In this document: positions 37,580-45,389 of the stretch, one piece after another
Layout: each line of letters opens with the position of its first letter
Position numbering within the stretch: the first letter of the stretch is position 1
Source: Microbacterium sp. EYE_78
Lineage (GTDB): Bacteria > Actinomycetota > Actinomycetes > Actinomycetales > Microbacteriaceae
NCBI RefSeq assembly: GCF_023149035.1
Contig: NZ_JAHXMY010000001.1
Span: 1,448,462 to 1,512,461, forward strand
Length of the DNA stretch: 64,000 nucleotides
Direction: 5' to 3'
Notes under the pieces: generated by a model
The model's input: only the letters and a program-made list of their open reading frames with translations
Databases searched by the model: none
Told to the model about the DNA's origin: nothing
Position numbers and translations under genes: made by a program

Positions 37580-37936
37580 ATGATCATCGGCATCGGTGTC
37601 GACCTCGTCGACATCCCGCGTTTCGAGCGCTCGATCGAACGCACGCCGCGGCTGATGACCCGGCTGTTCACGGCATCCGAGCAGGGCCTCAAGCCGCACT
37701 CACTCGCCGCCCGCTACGCGGCGAAGGAGGCCCTCATCAAGGCGCTCGGCGGCTCGGACGGCGTCCACTGGACCGACATCGAGGTGGCCTCCGAGCCCTC
37801 CGGCCGGCCGGTGTTCGCCCTGTCGGGCGAGACCGCGACCACCATCGCCGCCCGCGGCATCACCGCGGTCCACCTGTCGCTCTCGCACGATGCGGGGCTC
37901 GCGACCGCCTACGTGATCGCGGAGGGACGAGCATGA
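37580..37936 (+). CDS. acpS: Holo-[acyl-carrier-protein] synthase
   Basis: The product is 118 residues, normal for AcpS. It transfers 4'-phosphopantetheine from coenzyme A to acyl carrier protein. Conserved GIGVDLVDIPRFERS (Mg-binding Asp8), RYAAKEALIKAL (catalytic/Mg Glu) and the end HLSLSHDAGLATAYVIAE fit AcpS rather than Sfp-type enzymes. The start is ATG 37580 preceded by GGAGG at 37571-37575. Its stop overlaps the alr start as ATGA, a conserved acpS-alr arrangement in Actinobacteria. Confidence 0.97.
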   Translation: MIIGIGVDLVDIPRFERSIERTPRLMTRLFTASEQGLKPHSLAARYAAKEALIKALGGSDGVHWTDIEVASEPSGRPVFALSGETATTIAARGITAVHLSLSHDAGLATAYVIAEGRA

Positions 37937-39057
37937 GCAGGATGCCGGACGGCGTCGCGCGCGAGGCGGTCATCGACGTCGGCGCGATCGAGCACAACGT
38001 CCGTCACCTGCGCGCGCTGACGGCGTCGGAGGTCATCGCGGTCGTCAAGGCCGACGGCTACGGGCACGGCGCGGAACGCTCGGCGCGGGCGGCGCTCGCC
38101 GGAGGAGCCGCCCGGCTCGCGACCGCCGACGTCCCCGAGGCGCTCGCGCTGCGCTCCGCCGGCATCGATGCGCCGCTGCTGGCGTGGCTGCACGCGCCGA
38201 ACGCGTCGTTCCAGGATGCCGCGGCTGCCCGCATCGAGCTGGGCGTCTCCAGCGTCGAGCAGGTGCGCGCGGCCGCCGCGGCGGGATCGCGCGAGCGCCC
38301 GGTTCGCGTGCAGCTGAAGGTCGAGACCGGCCTCGGCCGCAACGGCATCGCCCCGTCGGAGTACGGCACCGTCTTCGGTGAGGCGGCCCGATTCGAGCGC
38401 GAGGGGCTCATCGAGGTCATCGGCGTCTTCAGCCACCTCTCCAACACCTCGCCGGAGGACGACCGGACGGCGCTGTCGCGCTTCACGGTCGCCCAGGCCG
38501 CGGCCGAGTCCGCGGGGCTGCACCCGCCGCTGCGCCACATCGCGGCATCCCACGCCGCCATCGACATGCCCGAGGCGCGCCTCGGCTGCGTCCGCCTCGG
38601 CGTCGCCATCTACGGGCTCTCGCCGTTCGCCGACCGGTCGTCGGCGGACCTCGGTCTCCGCCCCGCCATGACCCTCCGCGGCGCCGTCGCGGCCGTGCGG
38701 CGGGTCCCGGCCGGGCAGGGCGTCTCGTACGGGTATCTGCACCGCACCGTCGCGGAGTCGACGCTGGCGCTGGTCGCGATGGGGTACGCGGACGGTGTGC
38801 CGCGCGCAGCGTCCGGCGCCGGTCCCGTCGTGATCGGCGATCGCCGCTTCACGGTCGCGGGCCGCATCGCGATGGACCAGTTCGTCGTCGACGTGGGCGA
38901 TGCACCCGTCGAGGTCGGCGACGAGGCCGTGCTCTTCGGCGATCCCGCCGTGGGTGCGCCGGCTGCGAGCGACTGGGCGGATGCCGCCGGCACCATCAAC
39001 TACGAGATCGTGACGCGGGTCGGGCCCCGCGTCCCGCGACGGGAGGTGCGGTCGTGA
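37933..39057 (+). CDS. alr: Alanine racemase
   Basis: The product is 374 residues, the usual length. It interconverts L- and D-alanine for peptidoglycan. The PLP lysine is in VVKADGYGHG (Lys39); the second catalytic base is Tyr266 in GVSYGYLH; EVIGVFSHLSNTS and GRIAMDQFVVDV are further family marks. The start is ATG 37933, overlapping the acpS stop, so it is translationally coupled. tsaE follows with a stop/start overlap. Confidence 0.98.
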   Translation: MSRMPDGVAREAVIDVGAIEHNVRHLRALTASEVIAVVKADGYGHGAERSARAALAGGAARLATADVPEALALRSAGIDAPLLAWLHAPNASFQDAAAARIELGVSSVEQVRAAAAAGSRERPVRVQLKVETGLGRNGIAPSEYGTVFGEAARFEREGLIEVIGVFSHLSNTSPEDDRTALSRFTVAQAAAESAGLHPPLRHIAASHAAIDMPEARLGCVRLGVAIYGLSPFADRSSADLGLRPAMTLRGAVAAVRRVPAGQGVSYGYLHRTVAESTLALVAMGYADGVPRAASGAGPVVIGDRRFTVAGRIAMDQFVVDVGDAPVEVGDEAVLFGDPAVGAPAASDWADAAGTINYEIVTRVGPRVPRREVRS

Positions 39058-39557
39058 CCGGCATCGAGGACTTCGTCGGACGGCGCGAGATCGCGTCGCC
39101 GGAGGACATGGAGGCCTTCGGCCGCGAGCTGGGCGAAGCCCTGCGAGCCGGCGACCTCGTCGTCCTGACCGGGCCGCTGGGGGCCGGCAAGACCACCCTC
39201 ACGCGCGGGATCGGCGCCGGTCTCGGCGTCCGCGGCCCCGTGCAGAGCCCGACGTTCGTGATCGCCCGGACGCACCCGTCCGAGGTCGACGGCCCGCCGC
39301 TCGTGCACGTCGACGCCTACCGCCTCGGGTCACCCGCCGAGCTCGACGACATCGGCCTCGACCTCGACCGGTCGGTCACGATCGTCGAGTGGGGCCGCGA
39401 CATGGTCGACGGGCTCACCGACGTGTGGTGGGAGATCGAGATCGACCGCGGCTGGAGCGGTACCGGCGTCGACAACGCGTGCGGCACCTCGAACGCGTTC
39501 GTCGCCGACCTCGAGGACGCCGCCCCGCGCACCGTCACCGTCACGCGCCGCCCCTGA
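39054..39557 (+). CDS. tsaE: tRNA t6A modification ATPase TsaE
   Basis: The product is 167 residues. TsaE is the P-loop ATPase that, with TsaB and TsaD, installs threonylcarbamoyl on A37 of ANN-decoding tRNAs. The Walker A loop GPLGAGKT is at 40-47; VQSPTFVIA is the TsaE switch-like segment; VHVDAYRL and IVEWGRDM (Walker-B-like) complete the fold. The start is GTG 39054, overlapping the alr stop. A C-terminal extension of about 25 residues is seen beyond the minimal fold. Confidence 0.97.
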   Translation: MTGIEDFVGRREIASPEDMEAFGRELGEALRAGDLVVLTGPLGAGKTTLTRGIGAGLGVRGPVQSPTFVIARTHPSEVDGPPLVHVDAYRLGSPAELDDIGLDLDRSVTIVEWGRDMVDGLTDVWWEIEIDRGWSGTGVDNACGTSNAFVADLEDAAPRTVTVTRRP

Positions 39558-39570
39558 GCGCGCGCCCGGA

Positions 39571-39576
39571 TACCCT
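39571..39576 (+). promoter_or_regulatory. -10 box of leaderless tsaB
   Basis: TACCCT lies seven bases before GTG 39584, so tsaB-rimI-tsaD can be transcribed independently of tsaE. Confidence 0.5.
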
Positions 39577-39583
39577 TGCACAC

Positions 39584-40252
39584 GTGATCCTCGGCATCGA
39601 CACGTCCCTCGGCACGGCCGTCGCCGTGACCGACGCCGACGGCGCCGTCCGGTCCGAGGCTGCGAGCACCGATCCGCTCGGACACGCCGAGATCATCGGC
39701 ACCCTGCTGCAGACCGCGTTGACGGATGCCGCACACGGCCCGCTGGGCGGAACCGGGGCATCCGAGCCGGTCGTCCTGACCCACGTCGCCGCGGGGATGG
39801 GCCCCGGACCCTTCACCGGCCTGCGGGTGGGCATCGCGGCGGCCCGCGCGTTCGCGCTGGGCCGCGGCATCCCGGTCGTCCCGGTGCCGAGCCACGATGC
39901 GGCCGCCCTCGCCATCCTGCTCGCCGACCCGTTCGCCGAGCTGCCTCGCTTCGCCGTCGTGACGGACGCTCGCCGCCGCGAGTTCGCGTACACCGTGTAC
40001 GACGGCCTCGACGACGACGGGCTGCCGCGCCGGGTCGCCGAGTCCGCGCTCGCGAAGCGCGACGACATCGACGCCGTCCTCGCGCAGCTCGGTGCCGAGC
40101 GTCGCGACGTCACCGCGGTCCCGGGCGCGATGGTCGCGCTCGCCGCCGCACGCGCCGTCGCGGCCGATCGGGTCGCCGACCTCGACGAGCCGCTGTACCT
40201 GCGGGCACCCGACGTGACCCTCTCGGCCGGACCGAAGAAGGTCGGCACGTGA
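39584..40252 (+). CDS. tsaB: tRNA t6A modification protein TsaB
   Basis: The product is 222 residues with an ASKHA-type N-terminus (ILGIDTSLGTAVAVTDADG) and the family signature GMGPGPFTGLRVGIAAARAF. TsaB is the non-catalytic partner that holds TsaD; it keeps the fold but not the metal-binding histidines. VVTDARRREFAYTVYD in the second half is also typical. The start is GTG 39584, seven bases after a -10 box. Its stop overlaps the rimI start. Confidence 0.96.
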   Translation: MILGIDTSLGTAVAVTDADGAVRSEAASTDPLGHAEIIGTLLQTALTDAAHGPLGGTGASEPVVLTHVAAGMGPGPFTGLRVGIAAARAFALGRGIPVVPVPSHDAAALAILLADPFAELPRFAVVTDARRREFAYTVYDGLDDDGLPRRVAESALAKRDDIDAVLAQLGAERRDVTAVPGAMVALAAARAVAADRVADLDEPLYLRAPDVTLSAGPKKVGT

Positions 40253-40749
40253 CCCTCCGGGCGGCGTCGGCGGGCGACCTCGACGCGATCATGCAGCTCG
40301 AACGCGCGTCGTTCCCGACGGATGCCTGGAGTGCGGCGCTCATGCAGGGCGAGCTCGTCTCGCCGCACGGGCGCTACGTCGTCGACGAGGAAGCCGGCCG
40401 GATCGTCGGGTACGGCGGCGTCCGTGCTGTGGCCGGTGCGGCGGATGCCGACATCCAGACGATCGCCCTCGCGCCGGAGGTCCGCGGAAGGGGCCGCGGT
40501 CGCGCACTGCTCCGCGAGCTGCTCACGAGCGCGGCGCAGCGCGGCGCCCGCGACGTGTTCCTCGAGGTGCGGGCCGACAACCCCGTCGCGGCCGCCCTCT
40601 ACGCCTCGGAGGGGTTCGTCGAGACCGGCCGCCGGCCTCGGTACTACCAGCCCGACGACGTCGACGCCGTCATCATGCAGCTGGACCTCGCCGGCTGGTC
40701 CGCGCAGCGCGACGGCGCGACCGCCTCGGCCGCCGAAGGATGGTGCTGA
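40249..40749 (+). CDS. rimI: Ribosomal protein S18-alanine N-acetyltransferase (GNAT)
   Basis: The product is 166 residues, a GNAT fold. The acetyl-CoA loop follows [20 protein letters not shown] (RGRGRG pattern), and the conserved C-terminal [16 protein letters not shown] with Asp and Met-Gln end (VIMQLDLAG) marks RimI. It acetylates the N-terminus of S18 or other proteins. The GTG start overlaps tsaB. The tsaB-rimI-tsaD order is conserved. A 20-residue tail follows the fold. Confidence 0.95.
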   Translation: MTLRAASAGDLDAIMQLERASFPTDAWSAALMQGELVSPHGRYVVDEEAGRIVGYGGVRAVAGAADADIQTIALAPEVRGRGRGRALLRELLTSAAQRGARDVFLEVRADNPVAAALYASEGFVETGRRPRYYQPDDVDAVIMQLDLAGWSAQRDGATASAAEGWC

Positions 40750-40750
40750 C

Positions 40751-41809
40751 ATGTCCTCCGAACCGCTCGTCCTGGGCATCGAGACGAGCTGCGACGAGAC
40801 CGGCATCGGTGTCGTCCGCGGCCGCACGCTGCTCTCGAACACGATCGCGAGCTCCATGGACGAGCACGCCCGCTACGGCGGCGTCGTCCCCGAGGTCGCG
40901 GCCCGCGCGCACCTCGAGGCGCTGCAGCCGGCGATCGAGGCGGCGCTCGCCGAGGCGGGGGTCACGCTGGCGGAGGTCGACGCGATCGCCGTCACGAGCG
41001 GACCGGGGCTCGCCGGTGCGCTGATGGTCGGCGTCGGCGCCGCGAAGGCGCTGGCGGTGAGCCTCGGCATCCCCCTCTACGCCGTCAACCACCTCGTCGG
41101 GCACATCGCCGCGGACATCCTCACCGGCGACGAGGTCGAGTACCCGACGGTCGCGCTGCTCGTCAGCGGCGGACACACGTCGCTCCTGCTCGTGCGCGAT
41201 CTCGTCTCGGACGTCGAGCTGCTCGGCGAGACCATGGACGACGCCGCCGGAGAGGCGTTCGACAAGATCGCCCGGATCCTCGGGCTGCCCTACCCGGGCG
41301 GTCCGCAGATCGACCGGGCCGCTGCGGAGGGCGATCCCGCCGCCATCCGCTTCCCGCGCGGGCTGTCCCGCGCCTCGGACATGGCCGCCCACCGGTACGA
41401 CTTCTCGTTCTCGGGACTCAAGACCGCCGTCGCGCGCTGGGTCGAGCAGCGCGAGGCGGCGGGCGAGCCGGTCTCGGTCCCCGACGTCGCGGCATCCTTC
41501 CGCGAAGCGGTCGTCGACGTCCTCGTGACGAAGGCACTCGACGCGTGCGCCCGGCACGGCGTCCCGCGGCTGCTCCTCGGCGGAGGCGTCATCGCGAACA
41601 AGCGCCTCCGCGACGTGGCGCTCGAGCGCGCCGAGGCGGCAGGCGTCGCGGTGCGCATCCCGCCGCTGTCGCTGTGCACCGACAACGGCGCGATGATCGC
41701 CGCGCTCGCCTCGGAGCTCATCATGCGTGGCCGCCCCGCCTCGACCCTCGACTTCGGCGCCGACTCGACGCTGCCCGTCACCGAGATCCAGGTGGCGGCC
41801 TCGGTATGA
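40751..41809 (+). CDS. tsaD: tRNA t6A threonylcarbamoyltransferase TsaD
   Basis: The product is 352 residues. TsaD transfers the threonylcarbamoyl group to A37 of tRNA. The N-terminus [15 protein letters not shown] is the kinase-like loop; metal-binding histidines are His114 and His118 in [27 protein letters not shown] and [12 protein letters not shown] are diagnostic; [14 protein letters not shown] is the C-terminal nucleotide/metal motif. ATG 40751 follows rimI by one base. The stop overlaps the next start as ATGA. Confidence 0.98.
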   Translation: MSSEPLVLGIETSCDETGIGVVRGRTLLSNTIASSMDEHARYGGVVPEVAARAHLEALQPAIEAALAEAGVTLAEVDAIAVTSGPGLAGALMVGVGAAKALAVSLGIPLYAVNHLVGHIAADILTGDEVEYPTVALLVSGGHTSLLLVRDLVSDVELLGETMDDAAGEAFDKIARILGLPYPGGPQIDRAAAEGDPAAIRFPRGLSRASDMAAHRYDFSFSGLKTAVARWVEQREAAGEPVSVPDVAASFREAVVDVLVTKALDACARHGVPRLLLGGGVIANKRLRDVALERAEAAGVAVRIPPLSLCTDNGAMIAALASELIMRGRPASTLDFGADSTLPVTEIQVAASV

Positions 41810-42318
41810 GCGACGAGCGCGACGATCGGATGCCGACGCCCGCCTCGCGCGCGCAGGCGAAGGCCGACGCCGCGCCGCCGGTGGCCGCGCCCTCGATCGA
41901 GCCGCCCTCGGAGGATGTCGTCCGCCCCGTGGGCGATTCCGTCCTGCCGGGGGCGCATCGCGGCGGCTTCCACCGCGAGATGACGCAGCCGCTGCCGATC
42001 GCCCCGCCGATGGCCGTCCACCCCGACGCGAGCGAGGCCGCCGCGCCCGACGTGCACTGGATCCACCCGCCTCCCGCGCTGCCGCGGAGCGCGGGGTGGG
42101 CGCTCCTCCTCGGCGTGCTGGCGCTCGTCCTCTCGTGCTTCGTCGGGTGGGGGTTCCCCGTCGGCGCGATCGGCGTCGTCCTGGCGGTCCTCGCGGTCCG
42201 CCGGCCCTGGGAGAGCGACGAGAAGGCGTGGTGGGCGTTCGGCCTGAATGCCGCGTCGCTCGTCTTCAGCGCCGGCTGGCTGTGGTGGGCGGCCGCGCAG
42301 GGACCGCTGTTCGGCTGA
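41806..42318 (+). CDS. Membrane protein with Pro/Ala-rich N-terminus
   Basis: The product is 170 residues. The first 90 are hydrophilic and rich in Pro, Ala, Asp; then two or three membrane helices follow: [33 protein letters not shown], and a last helix [20 protein letters not shown]. This is the general shape of DUF4190-type actinobacterial membrane proteins; function unknown. ATG 41806 overlaps the tsaD stop, so it is the last gene of the acpS-tsaD run. It converges on a methyltransferase gene. Confidence 0.82.
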   Translation: MSDERDDRMPTPASRAQAKADAAPPVAAPSIEPPSEDVVRPVGDSVLPGAHRGGFHREMTQPLPIAPPMAVHPDASEAAAPDVHWIHPPPALPRSAGWALLLGVLALVLSCFVGWGFPVGAIGVVLAVLAVRRPWESDEKAWWAFGLNAASLVFSAGWLWWAAAQGPLFG

Positions 42319-42324
42319 CCGGCC

Positions 42325-43524
42325 TCAGACGCGGTCGGCGAGGATCGCGACCCGCTTCACCGCCGACCCCTCGCCGACCCGGGTCAGCAGGAGTGTGGCG
42401 GACGCCTCGCCTCGCAGCGTCAGCTTGCGCCGGAACTGCGCGGGGTCGATGTCGACGCCGCGCTTCTTGATCTCGAGCGTCCCGATCCCGTTCGACTGCA
42501 GGCACGCGTTGATCGTCGGCACCTTCAGCGGCATGACCTCGCGCACGCGGAACGACTGCACGAAGGCGTTCGTCACCGCCGCATCGGAGGTGAGATACGC
42601 GATGCCGTCGCCGACCATGCCGGCCTGCAGGGTGCGGGCGACCTCGCCGATGAGGCGCGCCCGGATGACGGCGCCCTCAGGCTCGTGCAGGAAGGCGCCG
42701 AGCTCCCGGATCGGCTCGTCCTCGGTGTCGGCGGGCGCCGTCAGCTCTGCAGCCGCGCCGCCCCGGATGACGAGCGCGGCGCGACGGACGTCCGCGCGGC
42801 GGAGCGACCCGGACCACAGCACGAGCTCGAGGGTCGAGCCGTCGACGCTGATCCACTGCGCCTCGACGTCGTCGGGGATGAGGCCGCGGTCGAGTCCGGG
42901 ACCGAGCTTGATGCCCACCGGCATCCGTGCCGCGAGGGAGAACGCCCAGTCGAGGGACGGCGACCAGTCCTCGGGGCGCGTGCGCGAGGTCTCAGTGTGG
43001 CCGGCGGTGCGGCGTGCGGGGTCCAGCCACACCGCATCCCATCCGGTCAGATCGGTCGCCTCGGCACGTCCGTGTCGCACCGACACGGCGTCGCCGAAGG
43101 GGGCGAGGTTGTAGGCGGCGAGGGCGGCCGTGGTCTCGTCGGCATCGACGGCCAGGACGTCGAGCCCGATCCCGGCGAGCCCGAGGGCGTCGCCGCCGAT
43201 GCCGCATCCGAGGTCGGCGACGCGTGTCGCACCCGCCGCGCGGAACCGGCCGGCGTGCCGGGCGGCGACCTCGAGTCGGGTGGCCTGCTCGAGACCCGCG
43301 CGGGTGAAGAGCATGCGGTCGGCGAACGCGCCGAACTTGGCCGCGGCCCGCACGCGCAGTCGGGCCTGCCCGACGACCGCCGAGACGAGGTCGGGTGCGT
43401 GGCCGGCGGCGCGCAGGCGCGAGACGGCGGACGCGACCTCCGCGGTCGTGGTGAGGGGGCCCACCTCGTCGACCATGCGGAGGCCCTCCGCGGTCAGCAG
43501 GGCGGTGAGCTCGGCCTGTTCCAT
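42325..43524 (-). CDS. SAM-dependent methyltransferase with THUMP-like C-terminal domain
   Basis: The product is 399 residues. A helical N-terminus (about 1-90) precedes a class I methyltransferase fold: the SAM loop ADLGCGIGGDALGLAGIG (about 100-117), acidic strand end VLAVDADE, and the DAVWLDPARR segment analogous to the catalytic loop of N-methylating enzymes. The end (about 300-395) with VREVMPLKVPTINACLQSN and GTLEIKKRGVDIDP matches the THUMP-like domain seen in actinobacterial relatives of RNA methyltransferases. RNA is the probable substrate; the exact base is unknown. The start at 43524 gives MEQAELTALL. Confidence 0.88.
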   Translation of the reverse strand: MEQAELTALLTAEGLRMVDEVGPLTTTAEVASAVSRLRAAGHAPDLVSAVVGQARLRVRAAAKFGAFADRMLFTRAGLEQATRLEVAARHAGRFRAAGATRVADLGCGIGGDALGLAGIGLDVLAVDADETTAALAAYNLAPFGDAVSVRHGRAEATDLTGWDAVWLDPARRTAGHTETSRTRPEDWSPSLDWAFSLAARMPVGIKLGPGLDRGLIPDDVEAQWISVDGSTLELVLWSGSLRRADVRRAALVIRGGAAAELTAPADTEDEPIRELGAFLHEPEGAVIRARLIGEVARTLQAGMVGDGIAYLTSDAAVTNAFVQSFRVREVMPLKVPTINACLQSNGIGTLEIKKRGVDIDPAQFRRKLTLRGEASATLLLTRVGEGSAVKRVAILADRV

Positions 43525-43581
43525 CCGACCAGCCTAGTTTCCGCGACTTCCCCGGTCGGTCTCGGGCTCGCGGCGGCGGAT

Positions 43582-43627
43582 CCCCCTCCCCGGATGGTGG
43601 GGCTTCCCAGGTACCCCGGGGAGGGGG
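43582..43627 (+). promoter_or_regulatory. Long inverted repeat upstream of the Asn/Asp/Ser gene
   Basis: CCCCCTCCCCGG (43582-43593) pairs perfectly with CCGGGGAGGGGG (43616-43627) around a 22-base spacer. It lies 97-142 bases before GTG 43724, in the only promoter region of that gene. It could be an operator or a terminator-like structure. Confidence 0.5.
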
Positions 43628-43723
43628 CCGCGCATGGGGGGATTTCCCCCGATGCCGCGCGCCGCGTCGCGAACGAGACTCGTCGCAACGAGCGCGACAT
43701 GCGCCAGATGAGAGGACTCACCC

Positions 43724-45220
43724 GTGGCCGACAACAACTTCCTCAGCGCCGTTGCTGAGGCGACCGACTCCTACAACGACAACTCGGACAGCTCCGACAA
43801 CAGCGTCAACGACTCCGGCAACACCGACAACTCGGACAACAGCGTCAACACCGACGCGTCGACCGCGGACTCCGGCAACGACAACTCGACCGACAACTCG
43901 GACAGCAGCGACAACTCCGACAACTCGGACAACAGCGACAACTCCGACAACAGCGTCAATGACTCGCTGAACGACAACTCCGACAACAGCGACAACTCGT
44001 CGGACAGCTCGAAGACGGACTCCGAGAACGACAACTCGAACAACTCGACGAACGACTCCTACAACGACAACTCCGACAACAGCGACAACTCCGACAACTC
44101 GGACAACAGCGACAACTCGGACAACTCGACGAACGACTCGTACAACGACAACTCGTCGGACAGCTCGAAGACGGACTCCGAGAACGACAACTCGAACAAC
44201 TCGACGAACGACTCCTACAACGACAACTCCGACAACTCGGACAACTCGACGAACGACTCGAACAACGACAACTCGTGGACCGACAACTCCGACAACTCCG
44301 ACAACTCGGTCAACGACTCGGGGAACGACAACAGCGACAACTCCGACAACAGCGACAACTCCGACAACAGCGACAACTCGGACAACTCGACGAACGACTC
44401 GGGCAACAGCTGGACGGACTCGAACAACGACAACTCCGACAACTCCGACAACTCCGACAACTCGAACAACTCGGTCAACGACTCGTACAACGACAGCTCC
44501 GACAACTCGAACACCAACTCCGGCAACGAGAACTCGTACAACCAGCACATCGACTGGGACCAGTACAACGTCGGCGTGCGGCAGTACAACACCACCTTCG
44601 GCGACGGTGGCGCCGCCCCCGCGGCCGGCCTCGGCAGCGTCTCGGGCAACGTGTCGTTCAACTCCACGAACGTCGATCAGTCCGTCAACGGCAACATCAG
44701 CGCCGGTGGTGACGTCTCGATCGGCTCGGGCTCGTCTGCCAACGTGGCCAGCGGCGACGGCTCGATCGCGGCAGGCGGGGACGTCTGGTGGGACAACTCC
44801 ACCGACAGCTCGGTCAACTACAACGTGGGTGGTGACGCCGTGATCGGCAGTACCATCAACACGAACACCTGGATGGACTCGAACAACACCAGCAACTGGG
44901 CGGACAACTCGGACAACTCCGACAACTCCGACAACTCGACGAACTGGATGGACAACTCGACGACGGACAACTCGATCAACACGAATGTGTCGATCTCGGA
45001 CTCGTTCAACGTCGATGAGTCGATGACCGACATGAGCCAGATCAACACCTCGATCTCCGACTCCATGAACGAGCAGTTCAACGCCGAGTTCTCGCCCACC
45101 ACGACGTGGACCGACGACGACTCGACGAACATCTGGACGACGGGTGACGACAACTCCGTGGCCGACGACGGCGGTATGAACGTCGAGGTCCCGGACGCTG
45201 ACGCGGACACCGCGTTCTGA
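43724..45220 (+). CDS. Asp-Asn-Ser repeat protein sharing a module with the IniB-like protein
   Basis: The product is 498 residues with no signal peptide or membrane helix. After a 15-residue start (MADNNFLSAVAEATDSYND), residues to about 270 are nearly all Asp, Asn, Ser and some Thr, mostly as DNS triplets; the protein is strongly acidic. Residues 312-388 form a different module (DQSVNGN, VASGDGSIAAGGDV, TDSSVNYNVGGDAV) matching residues 103-179 of the IniB-like protein encoded at 49367-50311 without gaps. More DNS triplets and a Thr/Asp-rich acidic tail follow. The start GTG 43724 has GAGGA at 43712-43716. It may be a cell-surface or assembly-forming structural protein working with the dynamin-like genes downstream; function is unknown. 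Confidence 0.8.
   Translation: MADNNFLSAVAEATDSYNDNSDSSDNSVNDSGNTDNSDNSVNTDASTADSGNDNSTDNSDSSDNSDNSDNSDNSDNSVNDSLNDNSDNSDNSSDSSKTDSENDNSNNSTNDSYNDNSDNSDNSDNSDNSDNSDNSTNDSYNDNSSDSSKTDSENDNSNNSTNDSYNDNSDNSDNSTNDSNNDNSWTDNSDNSDNSVNDSGNDNSDNSDNSDNSDNSDNSDNSTNDSGNSWTDSNNDNSDNSDNSDNSNNSVNDSYNDSSDNSNTNSGNENSYNQHIDWDQYNVGVRQYNTTFGDGGAAPAAGLGSVSGNVSFNSTNVDQSVNGNISAGGDVSIGSGSSANVASGDGSIAAGGDVWWDNSTDSSVNYNVGGDAVIGSTINTNTWMDSNNTSNWADNSDNSDNSDNSTNWMDNSTTDNSINTNVSISDSFNVDESMTDMSQINTSISDSMNEQFNAEFSPTTTWTDDDSTNIWTTGDDNSVADDGGMNVEVPDADADTAF
43760..44550 (+). repeat. Nine-base DNS-codon repeats with a 156-bp duplication
   Basis: GACAACTCC, GACAACTCG and GACAACAGC alternate over about 790 bp. A longer block from 43990 to 44080 recurs exactly 156 bp later, carrying the DSSKTDSENDNSNNST segment twice. 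The third codon base varies, so protein-level constraint rather than simple slippage keeps the triplet. Confidence 0.85.
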
Positions 45221-45232
45221 GTCACGACCTAG

Positions 45233-45267
45233 CCCCGTCCCGCACCCCTCCCGGGTGCGGGACGGGG
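45233..45267 (+). terminator. Strong hairpin between the repeat-protein gene and dynamin gene 1
   Basis: CCCCGTCCCGCACCC (45233-45247) pairs perfectly with GGGTGCGGGACGGGG (45253-45267) around CTCCC, 13 bases after the stop. Confidence 0.85.
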
Positions 45268-45389
45268 ACGGGTCACGTCGTTGCGGATGCTGGAGCGCCA
45301 TCCGTCGGCATCCCTTGTCCACGTGACGGGGAGTCGGTACGGTGCCGCTGGGGGAGTATCCGCAACGACGTGGATGCGAGGGGACGCAC

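Noticed and set aside
43760..44550. Short nine-base repeats considered as a non-coding minisatellite
   Set aside because: The frame stays open for 498 codons with a good ribosome binding site, and third bases vary while the DNS triplet is kept.
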